DNA of 64,000 nucleotides from Propioniciclava soli (GTDB lineage: Bacteria > Actinomycetota > Actinomycetes > Propionibacteriales > Propionibacteriaceae): NCBI RefSeq assembly GCF_014858005.1, contig NZ_JACYOT010000005.1, positions 310,001-374,000 of the forward strand, in the 5' to 3' direction. The stretch's first letter is position 1. Every line of letters begins with the position of its first letter. The notes below the pieces were generated by a model, which saw only the letters and a program-made list of their open reading frames with translations, had not been told where the DNA came from and made no database searches. Below are positions 1 through 9,310 of this stretch, one piece after another. The translations under genes were made by a program, and so were the position numbers.

Positions 1-1028
1 CCCAGCTCGGAGGTCGGGAACGGCGCGTCCGCGTCCAGCTGGGCCAGCAACGCGTCCAGCTCGGCGAATGAGGAGATCGACGCCAGCCCCCGCCGGAGGT
101 CACCGCCCACCGGGAAACCCTTGAAGTACCAGGCCATGTGCTTGCGCAGGTCGGTGCAGCCGTGGCGCTCGCCGTGGATCTCCGCGAGCAGCTCGGCGTG
201 CCGACGCACCATGGCGGCCACCTCGCCCAGCGTCGGGAGGTGCCGGGTGTCCCGGCCGGCGAACGCGTCGGCCAGGTCACGGAACAACCACGGGCGGCCC
301 AGACAGCCGCGTCCGATCACGACGCCGGCACAGCCGGTCTGCTCGACCATGCGGAGCGCGTCGGACGCCTCCCAGACGTCGCCGTTGCCCAGCACCGGGA
401 TGTCGAGCGCGTCGGCCAGGGTGCCGATGGCGTCCCAGTCGGCCTGCCCGGCGTAGGCCTGCTGCACCGTGCGCCCGTGGAGCGCGACCGCCGCGATGCC
501 GGCATCCTGCGCGATGCGGCCGGCGTCGAGGTACGTGAGGTGGTCGGCGTCGATGCCCAGCCGCGTCTTCATGGTGACCGGGACGCCGTGGGCGTCCGCG
601 GCCGCGACGGTCTGCTGCAGCAGGGCGGCCAGCCGGTCCCGCTTCCAGGGCAGGACGCCGCCGCCCCCGCGCCGCGTGACCTTGGGCACCGGGCAGCCGA
701 GATTGATGTCGATGTGGTGGACGCCGAAATCCGTGGCGAGGATCGCGGCGGCCCGCGCCATCGTCGCCGGGTCGACGCCGTAGAGCTGCACCGACCGGGT
801 CGTCTCCCCCGGCGCGAACCGGAGCATCGCGTGGGTTCGCGGGTTGCGTTCGACGATGCCGCGGCTGGTGATCATCTCGCACACGTACAGCCCGGCGCCC
901 TGCTCGAGGCAGAGCTGGCGGTAGGCCGGATTCGTGATGCCGGCCATCGGAGCCAGGACGACGGGGGTCGCGACCTCCACCGTCCCCCCGGACGGGGCGG
1001 TCAGACGCAGCGGCAGATGAACGGGCAC
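1..1028 (-). CDS. dusB: tRNA-dihydrouridine synthase, DusB type (3' end outside window)
   Basis: FMN- and NADPH-dependent enzyme that reduces uridines in the D-loop of tRNA. About 342 codons are visible and the frame is still open at the left edge, so the C-terminus is missing. The N-terminus has the Dus barrel opening [14 protein letters not shown]; then come the active-site segment [13 protein letters not shown], with the catalytic Cys near residue 112, and the phosphate-binding segment GRGCLGRPW. The GTG at 1028 fits the family start. It has no Shine-Dalgarno, but a TAGGAT box ends 8 nt upstream, suggesting a leaderless mRNA. It is divergent from the SDR gene at 1067. Confidence 0.93.
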   Translation of the reverse strand, partial: MPVHLPLRLTAPSGGTVEVATPVVLAPMAGITNPAYRQLCLEQGAGLYVCEMITSRGIVERNPRTHAMLRFAPGETTRSVQLYGVDPATMARAAAILATDFGVHHIDINLGCPVPKVTRRGGGGVLPWKRDRLAALLQQTVAAADAHGVPVTMKTRLGIDADHLTYLDAGRIAQDAGIAAVALHGRTVQQAYAGQADWDAIGTLADALDIPVLGNGDVWEASDALRMVEQTGCAGVVIGRGCLGRPWLFRDLADAFAGRDTRHLPTLGEVAAMVRRHAELLAEIHGERHGCTDLRKHMAWYFKGFPVGGDLRRGLASISSFAELDALLAQLDADAPFPTSEL

Positions 1029-1036
1029 GAGGGACA

Positions 1037-1042
1037 ATCCTA
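1037..1042 (-). promoter_or_regulatory. Putative -10 box TAGGAT of dusB (leaderless)
   Basis: TAGGAT on the minus strand, 8 nt before the GTG of dusB, which has no Shine-Dalgarno. The spacing would place transcription initiation at or next to the start codon. No clear -35 is visible. Confidence 0.5.
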
Positions 1043-1054
1043 CCCGCGGCCCGG

Positions 1055-1060
1055 TAGGGT
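1055..1060 (+). promoter_or_regulatory. Putative -10 box TAGGGT of the SDR gene (leaderless)
   Basis: TAGGGT lies 6 nt before the ATG at 1067. It is back to back with the dusB box, so the two divergent promoters fit in under 40 bp. Confidence 0.5.
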
Positions 1061-1066
1061 CGAAGA

Positions 1067-1924
1067 ATGAGTGCAGACCTGAGCAAGATTCCCAGTCAGA
1101 CCCAGGATTGGCCTGGCACCGTCGCCGACCTGAAGCCCTCCCCCGACCACGGTGAGACCTCGTGGGTCGGTCGCGACCGGTTGAAGGGCAAGCGCGCCCT
1201 CATCACCGGTGGGGACTCCGGCATCGGCCGGGCCATCGCGATCGCCTTCGCGAAGGAGGGTGCCGATGTCGTCATCGCCCACCTCCCCCAGGAGCAGGCC
1301 GACGCCGACGAGACCGTGCGGCTCGCATCGCAGGCCGGCGGCAAGGTCACGGCCATCGCCGGCGATCTGCGCACCGCCGAGGAGAACCGTCGCCTGGCCG
1401 CGGAGGCCGTGGAGTTCCTCGGGGGCCTCGACGTGCTGATCCCCAACGCCGCGTACCAGATGACCCACCCCGCGCTCGAGGAGTTCCCCGAGGACCAGAT
1501 CGTCCGCACCTACGAGACCAACGTGTTCAGCCCGTTCTGGCTGGTGCGCGCCCTCTCGGACGAGCTCGCCGACGGCGGAGCGGTGATCATCACGACCTCG
1601 GTGCAGGCCTACTCCCCCTCGGAGCACCTGCTCGACTACGCGTCCACCAAGGCGGCGTTGAACAACCTGACGGTGAACCTGGCCGCCGAGCTGGGCGGTG
1701 ACGGCATCCGCGTGAACGCCGTGGCGCCGGGCCCGATCTGGACGCCGCTGATTCCCGCCACCATGGCCAAGGAGAAGGTGAAGGGCTTCGGCTCCGACAC
1801 CCCGCTCGGCCGCGCCGGCCAGCCCATCGAGGTGGCCGCCGCGTTCGTGTTCCTGGCCTCCGACGAGGCGAGCTACGTCTCCGGCGCCGTCCTCGGCGTG
1901 ACGGGCGGCAAGCCTACGTTCTGA
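1067..1924 (+). CDS. SDR family oxidoreductase (general-stress/YghA-like)
   Basis: 285-residue short-chain dehydrogenase/reductase using NAD(P)H; the substrate is unknown. The cofactor motif GGDSGIGR is at residues 48-55, NAA at 127-129, the catalytic Ser near 178 and YASTK at 191-195. A 40-residue N-terminal extension (QTQDWPG, then [18 protein letters not shown]) is typical of the long SDRs related to Bacillus general stress protein 39 and E. coli YghA, which act on small aldehydes or alcohols. A TAGGGT box sits 6 nt before the ATG. The 3' end overlaps the convergent alpha-galactosidase gene by 11 bp. Confidence 0.88.
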   Translation: MSADLSKIPSQTQDWPGTVADLKPSPDHGETSWVGRDRLKGKRALITGGDSGIGRAIAIAFAKEGADVVIAHLPQEQADADETVRLASQAGGKVTAIAGDLRTAEENRRLAAEAVEFLGGLDVLIPNAAYQMTHPALEEFPEDQIVRTYETNVFSPFWLVRALSDELADGGAVIITTSVQAYSPSEHLLDYASTKAALNNLTVNLAAELGGDGIRVNAVAPGPIWTPLIPATMAKEKVKGFGSDTPLGRAGQPIEVAAAFVFLASDEASYVSGAVLGVTGGKPTF

Positions 1925-4064
1925 CGGCGTCCACCAGGACGGTGTGGTCTGGCGCCATCGCCGGGAATCGGACGCCCACGCTCGCCAGCGCGCGCCCCGA
2001 CAGCCGGACGCCGCCGAACCACGCCGGCGCGCCCCACACCGGTGGCTCGGCCCCGACGCGCACGACGCTCACGTCGTAGTCCGCGTCCGGGTCGAGCCCC
2101 GGCAGCACCACGTCCCCGAGGTTGGTGACGGCGTCGATCCGCCCCGGGGTCACCGCGAACACCCCGCGCTTCGGCGTCACCACGCCGTGGATCCACACGT
2201 CGGCGTCCGGGGTGTCGACGCGCACCAGGTCGCCGCCGAGCAGGTGCTCGCGGTTCGCCTTCCACCAGCTGATCCAGGCTCCGAGCTCGGCGATCTCGTC
2301 GTCGGACGCCTGCGCGAGGTCCCACTCGACGCCGAGGTGGCCGAACACCGCCGTCGCCGCCCGGAACGACAGGTCGTGGACCCGTCCCGTGGTGTGCGAG
2401 CGGCCCGAGGCGATGTGGGAGCCCAGCAGCTCGGGCGGGAGCAGCTGGCCGGTCCAGCGGAGCATCGTCTGGCGCTCCAGCGGGTCGATGCAGTCGGACA
2501 CCCAGACGCGGTCGCAGCGTTGCAGCACCTCGAGATCGACGCGGGCGCCACCCGAGGAGCACGCCTCGATCTCCAGGCCGGGGTGCGCCGCCTTCAGCTC
2601 GTCCATCAGCCGGTAGGCGGCCAGCGTCTGGGCGCGGACGCCCGGAGCGCCGCCCGGCGCGGTGCCGGCCTCGACGAGGTCACGGTTGTGGTCCCACTTG
2701 AGATACGCGATGGCGTACTCCCCCAGCAGCGCCATCAGCTGATCGCGCACGTGGGCGTACGCGGCGGGAATGCCGAGGTTGAGCACCTGCTGGTGGCGCG
2801 CCTCGACCGGCAACCGGCCGTGGCCCGGCTGGAGCAACCACTCCGGATGGGCGCGAGCGACGTCGGAGTCGGGGTTGACCATCTCCGGCTCCACCCACAA
2901 CCCGAACTGCAGGCCGAGGCCCGTCACGTGGTCGACCAGCGGGCCGAGGCCGTCCGGCCACACCTGTGCGCTGACCACCCAGTCGCCCAGCCCGGACGTG
3001 TCGTCGCGCCGCGAACCGAACCAGCCGTCGTCCAGCACGAAGCGTTCGATGCCCAGGGCGGCGGCGCGGTCGGCGAGGTCGCGGAGTCGGTCGAGATCGT
3101 GGTCGAAGTACACCGCCTCCCACACGTTGAGGGTGACGGGGCGGGCGCGATCGGGGTGCTGGGGCCGCGCCCGCAGCCAGCGGTGGAAGCGGCGGGCGAC
3201 GGCGTCCAGCCCCACGCCGTGGCTGAAGTAGACCCACGGCCCCCGGTGGGACGCCCCGGGCCCCAGCCGACCCTCACCGGGCAGCAGCAGTGCGCCTCCG
3301 CCGATGAGCTGGTGGCCCGAGGCGTCGCGTTCGGCGTAGTGGACGTGGTTGCCGCTCCACGCGGTGTGGACGCCCCACACCTCGCCGCGGGCGAAACCGA
3401 ACCCGGGCTCGCCGACGTGCAGGATGGTCGCGGCGTCCGCGCCGGTTCGGCCGTGTCGTCCCTCGCGGAGATGGACGCCGACGGTGAGCGCCCGCCGCTG
3501 CGGATGCCGCTCGGCGCCCCAGGAGCCGGCCAGGTCGAGGATCTCGCGGGCCCGCCGCGGCACCGGGAAGGTCACGAGGAGCTCGCCCACGTGGTAGTCG
3601 GTGGCCGCGTCGTTCGCCACCGAGGCCCGGGCGCGCGCCAGGCCCTGCGGGGTCAGCTCGACCTCGAGGGTCAAGATCAGCCCCGCCTCGGCGTCGGACG
3701 CGGTGACCGTGACGGCCGCCGCGCCGAGGTCGGCGCCGTCGCGGATCGGCGTGCCTTCGCTGGCGACGTCCGTGACCCTCCAGCGAGGCGACCAGTCGAC
3801 GCCACCGTCGCGCCAGCCCGTCAGACCCGGACGCCCCACCCACCCGCTGGCCTGCTCGGGCACCAACGCCACGCGCACCGGGGCGTCCGGACCGTTCGGC
3901 AGCGGCGTGGGCGCCACGGCCGCCGCGAGCTGGGCCAGGGCGTCGGCGTCCTGGGCGCCGAGGTCGGCACCCCAGTGCAGGACCGTGGGCAGGTGGCCGT
4001 CGGAGGCGTCCAGCACGAGGCTGACGCCGGCGGCCCGCAGGGTGAAGCGCAGCGGTGAGGTCAC
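1914..4064 (-). CDS. Alpha-galactosidase, GH36 family
   Basis: 716-residue retaining glycosidase predicted to release terminal alpha-1,6-galactose from raffinose, melibiose or galactomannan oligosaccharides. It shows the GH36 order: N-terminal beta-supersandwich, TIM barrel and small C-terminal beta domain. FVLDDGWFG opens the barrel. LKWDHNRD near residue 457 carries the nucleophile Asp, and SDCIDPLERQ near residue 523 carries the acid/base Asp. No signal peptide, so the enzyme is cytoplasmic and needs imported substrate. The start is GTG with a TAGGGT box 6 nt upstream and no Shine-Dalgarno. It is not next to a transporter; galM and araBDA lie 16-20 kb away. Confidence 0.94.
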   Translation of the reverse strand: MTSPLRFTLRAAGVSLVLDASDGHLPTVLHWGADLGAQDADALAQLAAAVAPTPLPNGPDAPVRVALVPEQASGWVGRPGLTGWRDGGVDWSPRWRVTDVASEGTPIRDGADLGAAAVTVTASDAEAGLILTLEVELTPQGLARARASVANDAATDYHVGELLVTFPVPRRAREILDLAGSWGAERHPQRRALTVGVHLREGRHGRTGADAATILHVGEPGFGFARGEVWGVHTAWSGNHVHYAERDASGHQLIGGGALLLPGEGRLGPGASHRGPWVYFSHGVGLDAVARRFHRWLRARPQHPDRARPVTLNVWEAVYFDHDLDRLRDLADRAAALGIERFVLDDGWFGSRRDDTSGLGDWVVSAQVWPDGLGPLVDHVTGLGLQFGLWVEPEMVNPDSDVARAHPEWLLQPGHGRLPVEARHQQVLNLGIPAAYAHVRDQLMALLGEYAIAYLKWDHNRDLVEAGTAPGGAPGVRAQTLAAYRLMDELKAAHPGLEIEACSSGGARVDLEVLQRCDRVWVSDCIDPLERQTMLRWTGQLLPPELLGSHIASGRSHTTGRVHDLSFRAATAVFGHLGVEWDLAQASDDEIAELGAWISWWKANREHLLGGDLVRVDTPDADVWIHGVVTPKRGVFAVTPGRIDAVTNLGDVVLPGLDPDADYDVSVVRVGAEPPVWGAPAWFGGVRLSGRALASVGVRFPAMAPDHTVLVDAVRT

Positions 4065-4070
4065 GGCTCC

Positions 4071-4076
4071 ACCCTA
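4071..4076 (-). promoter_or_regulatory. Putative -10 box TAGGGT of the alpha-galactosidase gene
   Basis: TAGGGT on the minus strand ends 6 nt before the GTG start at 4064; leaderless arrangement. Confidence 0.5.
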
Positions 4077-4088
4077 CGGGCGGGCGGC

Positions 4089-5468
4089 TCAGCAGCCGAT
4101 GAGGCGTCCCGCGAGGTAGCCGGCGACCTGCTCGAGCGAGACCCGCTCCTGGGCCATCGTGTCGCGCTCGCGGATCGTCACCGCGTTGTCCTCCAGGGTG
4201 TCGAAGTCGACCGTCACGCAGTACGGGGTGCCGATCTCGTCCTGGCGGCGGTAGCGGCGTCCGATCGCCTGGGCGTCGTCGAACTCGACGTTCCAGTGCT
4301 TGCGGAGCTCGGCGGCCAGGTCGCGCGCCTTGGGTGACAGCTTCTCGTTGCGCGAGAGCGGCAGGACGGCCACCTTGACCGGCGCGAGGCGCGGGTCGAG
4401 GCGCAGGACCGTACGGGTGTCGGTGCCGCCCTTGGCGTTGGGGGCCTCCTCCTCGGTGTAGGCCTCGACGAGGAAGGCCATGAGCGAGCGCGTCAGCCCG
4501 GCCGCCGGCTCGATGACGTAGGGCAGGTAGCGCTCGTTCTTGGCCTGGTCGAAGTAGGAGAGGTCCTGCCCCGAGTGCTCGCTGTGCGTGCCGAGGTCGA
4601 AGTCGGTGCGGTTCGCGATGCCCTCGAGTTCGCCCCAGCCGTCGCCGCCGGTGAACCCGAAGTCGTACTCGATGTCGACCGTGCGCTTGCTGTAGTGGCT
4701 GAGCTTCTCGGCGGGGTGCTCGTAGAGGCGGAGGTGCTCGGGGTCGATGCCGAGGTCGACGTACCAGTCGCGGCGGGCGTCGATCCAGTGTTGGTGCCAC
4801 TCCTCATCCGTGCCCGGCTCGACGAAGAACTCCATCTCCATCTGCTCGAACTCGCGGGTGCGGAAGATGAAGTTGCCGGGCGTGATCTCGTTGCGGAAGC
4901 TCTTGCCGACCTGGCCGATGCCGAAGGGCACCTTCATGCGGCTGGTCTGCTGCACGTTGGCGAAGTTCACGAAGATGCCCTGCGCGGTCTCGGGGCGCAG
5001 GTAGTGCAGCCCCGACTCGTCCTCGATGACGCCGAGGTACGTCTTGAGCATCATGTTGAAGTCACGCGGCTCGGTGAACTGGCCGAGGGTGCCGCACTCG
5101 GGGCAGTTGATCTCGGCCAGCGACTCCGGCGCACGGCCCTTCTTGAACGCGAAGGCGTCCTCGAGCTGGTCGGAGCGGCAGCGCTTGTGGCAGCTCTGGC
5201 ATTCGGTCAGCGGGTCGGAGAAGACCCCGACGTGGCCCGAGGCGACCCACACCTGGCGGGGCAGGATGATCGAGGAGTCGAGCCCGACCACGTCCGGCCG
5301 GTTCTGCACCACGGCCTTCCACCACTGCCGCTTGATGTTCTCCTTGAGCTCGACGCCATAGGGCCCGTAGTCCCACGCCGCGCGCGTCCCGCCGTAGATC
5401 TCACCGCACGGGTACACGAAGCCGCGGCGCTTCGTGAGGCTGATGACGTTGTCGAGCTTGCTGGCCAC
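4089..5468 (-). CDS. glyS: Glycyl-tRNA synthetase (single-chain, dimeric class II)
   Basis: Charges tRNA-Gly with glycine using ATP. At 459 residues it is the one-chain eukaryote/archaea-like type used by Actinobacteria, not the alpha2beta2 bacterial type. The N-terminus [18 protein letters not shown] is characteristic. Motif 2 reads FRNEITP...[10 protein letters not shown], and motif 3 ([14 protein letters not shown]) is followed by the anticodon-binding domain. The GTG at 5468 is preceded by a perfect AGGAGG with 7-nt spacing, so the longer open frame upstream, which runs through repeat DNA, is not part of the protein. In many actinobacteria it lies near zur, recO and uppS. Confidence 0.96.
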   Translation of the reverse strand: MASKLDNVISLTKRRGFVYPCGEIYGGTRAAWDYGPYGVELKENIKRQWWKAVVQNRPDVVGLDSSIILPRQVWVASGHVGVFSDPLTECQSCHKRCRSDQLEDAFAFKKGRAPESLAEINCPECGTLGQFTEPRDFNMMLKTYLGVIEDESGLHYLRPETAQGIFVNFANVQQTSRMKVPFGIGQVGKSFRNEITPGNFIFRTREFEQMEMEFFVEPGTDEEWHQHWIDARRDWYVDLGIDPEHLRLYEHPAEKLSHYSKRTVDIEYDFGFTGGDGWGELEGIANRTDFDLGTHSEHSGQDLSYFDQAKNERYLPYVIEPAAGLTRSLMAFLVEAYTEEEAPNAKGGTDTRTVLRLDPRLAPVKVAVLPLSRNEKLSPKARDLAAELRKHWNVEFDDAQAIGRRYRRQDEIGTPYCVTVDFDTLEDNAVTIRERDTMAQERVSLEQVAGYLAGRLIGC

Positions 5469-5600
5469 TGCTGTGCCTCCTGGTCGGCCGGGGATGCCCG
5501 GCTGGCACCCACCCCGGCGCGCAAGCCTACCGGTGCGCCGCGTCCGGGCCACCATCGTGGACGCCCCGCGATCGCGCTCGAAGCCGCCGACCCCGGGCGC

Positions 5601-5819
5601 CGCCACCCTGTCGGTGGTGCCACCTCCCTGCCGTTGGTGCCGCGTCCCTGCCGTTGGTGCCGCCACCCTGTCGGCGTCCCACTTCCCCAGCGTTGCAGCA
5701 GCAGGGTGGTGGGTTGCGGGCAGGGTGGTGATCGGAGGGGCAGGGTGGTGTTCGGAAGGGCAGGGTGGCGGCACCCATGGCAGGGTGGCGCCGCCAACGG
5801 CAGGGACGCCGCGAGCTCA
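5601..5819. repeat. Inverted array of degenerate 20-bp repeats
   Basis: Left arm: four in-phase 20-bp units from 5601 to 5680 (consensus near CGCCACCCTGCCGTTGGTGC) plus a decayed fifth. Right arm: six units of 19-20 bp from 5701 to 5819, each opening with GCAGGG. The right-arm units are the reverse complement of the left-arm type, so the array could form a long imperfect hairpin. It fills most of the 348-bp gap upstream of glyS and runs into the stop codon of the CDF gene. The rest of the gap (5469-5600) holds the glyS ribosome-binding site and nothing else I recognise. Confidence 0.8.
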
Positions 5820-6815
5820 GGACTCCGTTGCCGCCCGGGGACGCGTCCGCACGCCGGGGGGCAACGCGCCGACGGGGGCGACGACCACGTCGTCGAGCTT
5901 CCAGTCCAGGCGGCCGATGGCCTCGGCCAGCTCGTCGCACTGCTCGGCGCCAAGCGGCCCGACCGGCACCACGAACACCTCGGTGTGGAACACGTGGCCC
6001 TGGTCGCGGACGCGGCAGCCCGCCCGATCCACCCACGCCCGGGAGTGGGCCGCCTCGAGGATGTCGTCGACCACCGGGTGGACGTCGGAGTCGTCGAAGG
6101 TGCGGGCCTCGCCGTCCAGCAGGTCGCGGACCGCCCCGCGCAGCTGGGAGACCCCGTCGTGCAGGATGCTGCCGGCGATCACGAGCGCGGCCACGGCGTC
6201 CAGCCACCAGACGCCGTAGGCGATGCCCAGCACGCCCACGATGGCGGCCGCCGCGGTCATCCAGTCGGCCTTGTTCATGTCGGCGTCGGCGTAGAGCACC
6301 TTGTCGTGCAGGTCCCGCGCCAGCGGCAACTTCCGACGGCCCAGGATCACCGGGAAGACGCCGGTGTAGACCATCGCGGCGATCATCAGCCACCCGGTCC
6401 ACACCGTCTGCCCGAACAGCTGCACCGTGCCGATCGGCGGGTGCTCGCCGGCGAGCAGCCCCGAGCCCGAGTCGAACACCAGGAACAGCCCCATGCTGAG
6501 CAGGGCGACCGCCGCCGTCAGGTGCGCCGAACCCACGACCCGGTGGTGACCGTACGGATGGCTGACGCTCGGACGCCGCCCCGCCCGTCTCGTCGCGAGC
6601 AGGAAGGCGAGGGGCGGGATCAGGGAGAGCAGGTCCTCGATCCAGGCCACCTTCATCGCCTGGCTGTTGCCCATGACGAGGTAGACCACCACGACGCCGC
6701 TGGTCAGGAACGCCAGGCTCACCCACTCCAGCCGCCGGGCGCGCCGCAGCGCCGCCTCCTGCTCCGGTGGCAGCTCGGTGTTGCCGAAGCGGGCGACCCT
6801 CGACGGCCCGCTCAC
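5817..6815 (-). CDS. Cation diffusion facilitator (CDF) family transporter
   Basis: 332-residue inner-membrane protein with about six hydrophobic segments and the family signature HPYGHHR after the second helix. CDF proteins exchange divalent metal ions for protons. The metal-site residues are unusual: the helix-5 HxxxD pair reads MNKAD, and helix 2 has EDLLSL where DxxxD is expected, so zinc transport should not be assumed. The GTG at 6815 overlaps the stop of the upstream lipoprotein gene in a GTGA tetranucleotide, indicating translational coupling; the open frame further upstream is only a shadow of that gene. Confidence 0.82.
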   Translation of the reverse strand: MSGPSRVARFGNTELPPEQEAALRRARRLEWVSLAFLTSGVVVVYLVMGNSQAMKVAWIEDLLSLIPPLAFLLATRRAGRRPSVSHPYGHHRVVGSAHLTAAVALLSMGLFLVFDSGSGLLAGEHPPIGTVQLFGQTVWTGWLMIAAMVYTGVFPVILGRRKLPLARDLHDKVLYADADMNKADWMTAAAAIVGVLGIAYGVWWLDAVAALVIAGSILHDGVSQLRGAVRDLLDGEARTFDDSDVHPVVDDILEAAHSRAWVDRAGCRVRDQGHVFHTEVFVVPVGPLGAEQCDELAEAIGRLDWKLDDVVVAPVGALPPGVRTRPRAATES

Positions 6816-7282
6816 GGCGTGGCCCGGTCGAGGTAGGTCTCCAGCGCGACGAGCAGGGCGTTCTCCCCCAGGGGAACGGCCAACACGCGCCCGACGTCGT
6901 CTCCGCCCACCTTCCCGGCACCGTAGACCCGGGTCACCGCCACCGTGTCGGCCCACGGCGTGTCGTCGGCGAACCCGGCGGCCAGGACGTCCAGCTCGCC
7001 GTCCTCCATCGCCGCCACGAGTTCCTGCTCCCCGCCCGGGCGCCACTCGACGCGCACGCCCAGAGAGTCGGCGAAACCCTCGACCAGGTCGGCCTCCGGG
7101 CCGGACACCCGGCCGTCCTTCACGACCACCGCGCCCTCGCTCCCGGACGCCCCCGCCCGCAGCACGCCGGTGGAGCGCACGCGCTCCAACGTGCCGTCCG
7201 GGTCACGGGGCAGGTCGGAGCACCCGGCCAGCAGGAACACCCCCACGACCACGGCGAACACCCGCACGATCCAGCGCTTCAC
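6812..7282 (-). CDS. Short solute-binding-like lipoprotein
   Basis: 156 residues with a lipoprotein signal peptide (hydrophobic stretch, then LLAGC with Cys21). The mature part resembles the family 3 amino-acid-binding fold: LERVRSTGVLRAGASG, then SGPEADLVEGFADSLGVRVEW, then MEDGELDVLAAGF. Complete family members have about 230-280 residues; here the second lobe is largely missing, so it is a minimal or truncated domain. No permease or ATPase is nearby; the only partner is the overlapping CDF transporter, so a metal- or ligand-sensing role is possible but unproven. A TAGTGT box lies 6 nt before the GTG. Confidence 0.72.
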   Translation of the reverse strand: MKRWIVRVFAVVVGVFLLAGCSDLPRDPDGTLERVRSTGVLRAGASGSEGAVVVKDGRVSGPEADLVEGFADSLGVRVEWRPGGEQELVAAMEDGELDVLAAGFADDTPWADTVAVTRVYGAGKVGGDDVGRVLAVPLGENALLVALETYLDRATP

Positions 7283-7288
7283 GGCCGC

Positions 7289-7294
7289 ACACTA
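7289..7294 (-). promoter_or_regulatory. Putative -10 box TAGTGT of the lipoprotein-CDF operon
   Basis: TAGTGT on the minus strand ends 6 nt before the GTG at 7282; leaderless arrangement. Confidence 0.4.
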
Positions 7295-7336
7295 CACCCG
7301 GCTCGTCAGCCCGCCCGCCCACCAGGGGGCGGCTGC

Positions 7337-8350
7337 TCAGGCGTCCGGGGAGGGCCCCGTCGACTCGCGCACGACGAGCTGGACGGGGAAGAACTGGCGC
7401 TTCAACCCGCCGTTCTCCTCCGCGAGAGCCAGGCGCAGGGCGGCGCCGCCCATCTCCTCCAACGGGATGTGCACGGTCGTGAGCGACGGGGTGAGGTCAC
7501 GGGCCACCCAGATGTCGTTGCAGCCCGCCACCGACATGTCGGTGGGCACCGCGAGGCCGTGGTCGCGACAGTAGGCGAGGGCGCCGATGGCCATCTGATC
7601 CGCGGTGGCGACCACCGCGGTGAGGTCGGCGTCCAGGGCGAGCAGCTGGGACATGCCGGCGTACCCCCCGTCACGCGTCTGCGGCACCTGCACCACGGTC
7701 GGTGCCCGCCCCAGCCCGTCGGCGACCCCGCGCACGCGGTCCACCGTGGACGTCACCACCCCCGAGCCCGAGAGCACACCGACGCGGGTGTGCCCGAGGC
7801 GGCGCAGGTGGGCGCCCAGGGCGTGGCCGGCACCGTGGTTGTCCGCCTCGACGCGCACCGCGGGCACGCCCGCGTCCAGCTCGTGACGCCCGAGCAGCAC
7901 CACCCGACCGGTCTGGGAGAACGACGCCACCCGCGCCGCCAGGCCCACGCGGTACTCCTCGTCGTCGAGGCCGGACCCGGCCACGATGATGATGCTCGCT
8001 CCGTGGGACTGCAGCTGGCGAAAGCTGGCCAGCTCCCGCTCCGGGTCACGATCGGTGCTCACGACGGTGACCAGGCACGACTCCTCGGCCGCGACACGGC
8101 GGACGCCGTCGACCAGCGCGTCGAAGTAGTGGTCGCCGACCTGGCCCACCAGCACCCCGACGGTGCGCGCGTTGCCGGTGATCAGGGCGCGCGCCTGCGC
8201 GTTGGGCACGTAGTCGAGCCGTGCGGCGACCTCGACGACGCGCTCGCGCAGCTCGGCGCTCACGGGGTAGCTGCTGCCCGACAGCACGCGTGAGGCCGTC
8301 GCCAGCGAGACTCCCGCCTCGCGGGCGACCTGCTTGAGGTTGCCACCCAT
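7337..8350 (-). CDS. LacI family transcriptional regulator of the catabolic island
   Basis: 337 residues: an N-terminal helix-turn-helix (LKQVAREAGVSLATASRVL, residues about 5-23) with the LacI hinge, then a periplasmic-binding-like effector domain (GVLVGQVGDHYFDALVDG... to CNDIWVARDLTPSLTTV). It probably binds a sugar-type effector. It lies 10 bp downstream of the Gfo/Idh oxidoreductase on the same strand. The likely targets are the two ACGTTT-centred elements at 9224-9250 and 17296-17323. A TAGAGT sequence 7 nt before the ATG overlaps the preceding stop codon and may be coincidental. Confidence 0.9.
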   Translation of the reverse strand: MGGNLKQVAREAGVSLATASRVLSGSSYPVSAELRERVVEVAARLDYVPNAQARALITGNARTVGVLVGQVGDHYFDALVDGVRRVAAEESCLVTVVSTDRDPERELASFRQLQSHGASIIIVAGSGLDDEEYRVGLAARVASFSQTGRVVLLGRHELDAGVPAVRVEADNHGAGHALGAHLRRLGHTRVGVLSGSGVVTSTVDRVRGVADGLGRAPTVVQVPQTRDGGYAGMSQLLALDADLTAVVATADQMAIGALAYCRDHGLAVPTDMSVAGCNDIWVARDLTPSLTTVHIPLEEMGGAALRLALAEENGGLKRQFFPVQLVVRESTGPSPDA

Positions 8351-8360
8351 GGCCCGGACT

Positions 8361-9164
8361 CTAACGCCCCGGGCAGGCCTCGGCCCGCAGCGCGGCCTCC
8401 AGCAGCCGGACGCCGTCGAGCACCTCGGCGTGGGCCACGGGCGACGGTCCCCCGGCCAGGAAGCGCATGATCGCCGCCGCGGCGGGGTCGAAATAGTCCG
8501 GGCCCAGGGGCAGCTCCGCCTGCCGGGCCCCCGACGGTGTGGTGACGCGGGCGCGAAACGGCGCTTCTTGCCCGAGCAGTCGAATCTCGATGGGGCAGGA
8601 GGTACGGCAGCGCAGCACCACCCCCTCCCGCGTGGGGTGGGCGCTGAGATCGCGCACGGGGCCTGGGGCGAGCGCCAGGGCCAGCTCGATGGCGTGCGGG
8701 GCGTAGAAGGCGCGGCCACCGTGGGGGGACGCCGGGTCCGTCGGTCCGCTCACCCGGACGACGCGCACGTCATCTGGGCGGGCCGGCGACACGCCGGCCA
8801 CCCCCCGGTGCCACCGCAGGGCGGAGAAGCTCGTCACCCGCCCGCCCGCCGCCCGAGCTTGGGCGATCAGCGCGGCGGCGTCCCGGCTCGTCAGCGCGAA
8901 GGGCTTGTCGACGAACACGCTCAAACCGGCACGCAGGAGCGGTTCGGCGGCGCCGCGGTGGTGCGATCCGTCGCGGCCCAGGACGACGGCGGCGTCCACC
9001 AGCCCCACGAGATCGGGCGGCTCGGCGACAACGTCGAGGCCCTCCCAGCCCCGCGTGGGGGCGACCACGGCGGTGAGACGGGCCCCGGCATCCGGATGCC
9101 GGGCCAGCCACCCCGCCAGCGCGTCGGCGTGGCTGCTCTCGTCACCCACCAGGCCGATCCGCAC
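8361..9164 (-). CDS. Gfo/Idh/MocA family oxidoreductase
   Basis: 267 residues, about 60-100 shorter than usual for the family. The N-terminal Rossmann start VRIGLVGDESSHADALAGW has a variant dinucleotide motif (GLVGDE instead of GxGxxG). VDKPFALT matches the conserved EKPxA segment that carries the catalytic Lys, and SALRWHRGV follows. Members oxidise or reduce sugars, inositols or sugar acids with NAD(P). The GTG at 9164 has AGGGAGG about 6 nt upstream; the longer upstream frame lacks a credible start. It is the first gene of a two-gene unit with the LacI regulator and divergent from the importer operon. Confidence 0.82.
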   Translation of the reverse strand: MRIGLVGDESSHADALAGWLARHPDAGARLTAVVAPTRGWEGLDVVAEPPDLVGLVDAAVVLGRDGSHHRGAAEPLLRAGLSVFVDKPFALTSRDAAALIAQARAAGGRVTSFSALRWHRGVAGVSPARPDDVRVVRVSGPTDPASPHGGRAFYAPHAIELALALAPGPVRDLSAHPTREGVVLRCRTSCPIEIRLLGQEAPFRARVTTPSGARQAELPLGPDYFDPAAAAIMRFLAGGPSPVAHAEVLDGVRLLEAALRAEACPGR

Positions 9165-9223
9165 GCCGCACCTCCCTTCCGAAACGCGCCGAGACCGCTT
9201 CCCACCGGGCCTGGGCAGCGCTA

Positions 9224-9250
9224 TTGTCACCGCCATAGTAAACGTTTCCT
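9224..9250. promoter_or_regulatory. Putative LacI-type operator/promoter of the importer operon
   Basis: The segment has TTGTC at 9224-9228 and GCCATAGTAAACGTTTCC at 9232-9249, with the palindromic core AAACGTTT. It lies in the divergent region between the Gfo/LacI genes and the binding-protein gene. A closely similar sequence occurs at 17296-17323 and nowhere else that I noticed. AACGTT cores are typical of LacI-family operators. Confidence 0.6.
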
Positions 9251-9310
9251 GCCGCAGGAGGCGTCGGAGCCGGATTGTCACCCGGGCAGTCCCACGTCAG
9301 GAGGTTCCCC

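Noticed and set aside
5469-5774. N-terminal extension of GlyS through the repeat region
   Set aside because: The extension is low-complexity repeat sequence without homology, and the GTG at 5468 has a perfect ribosome-binding site.
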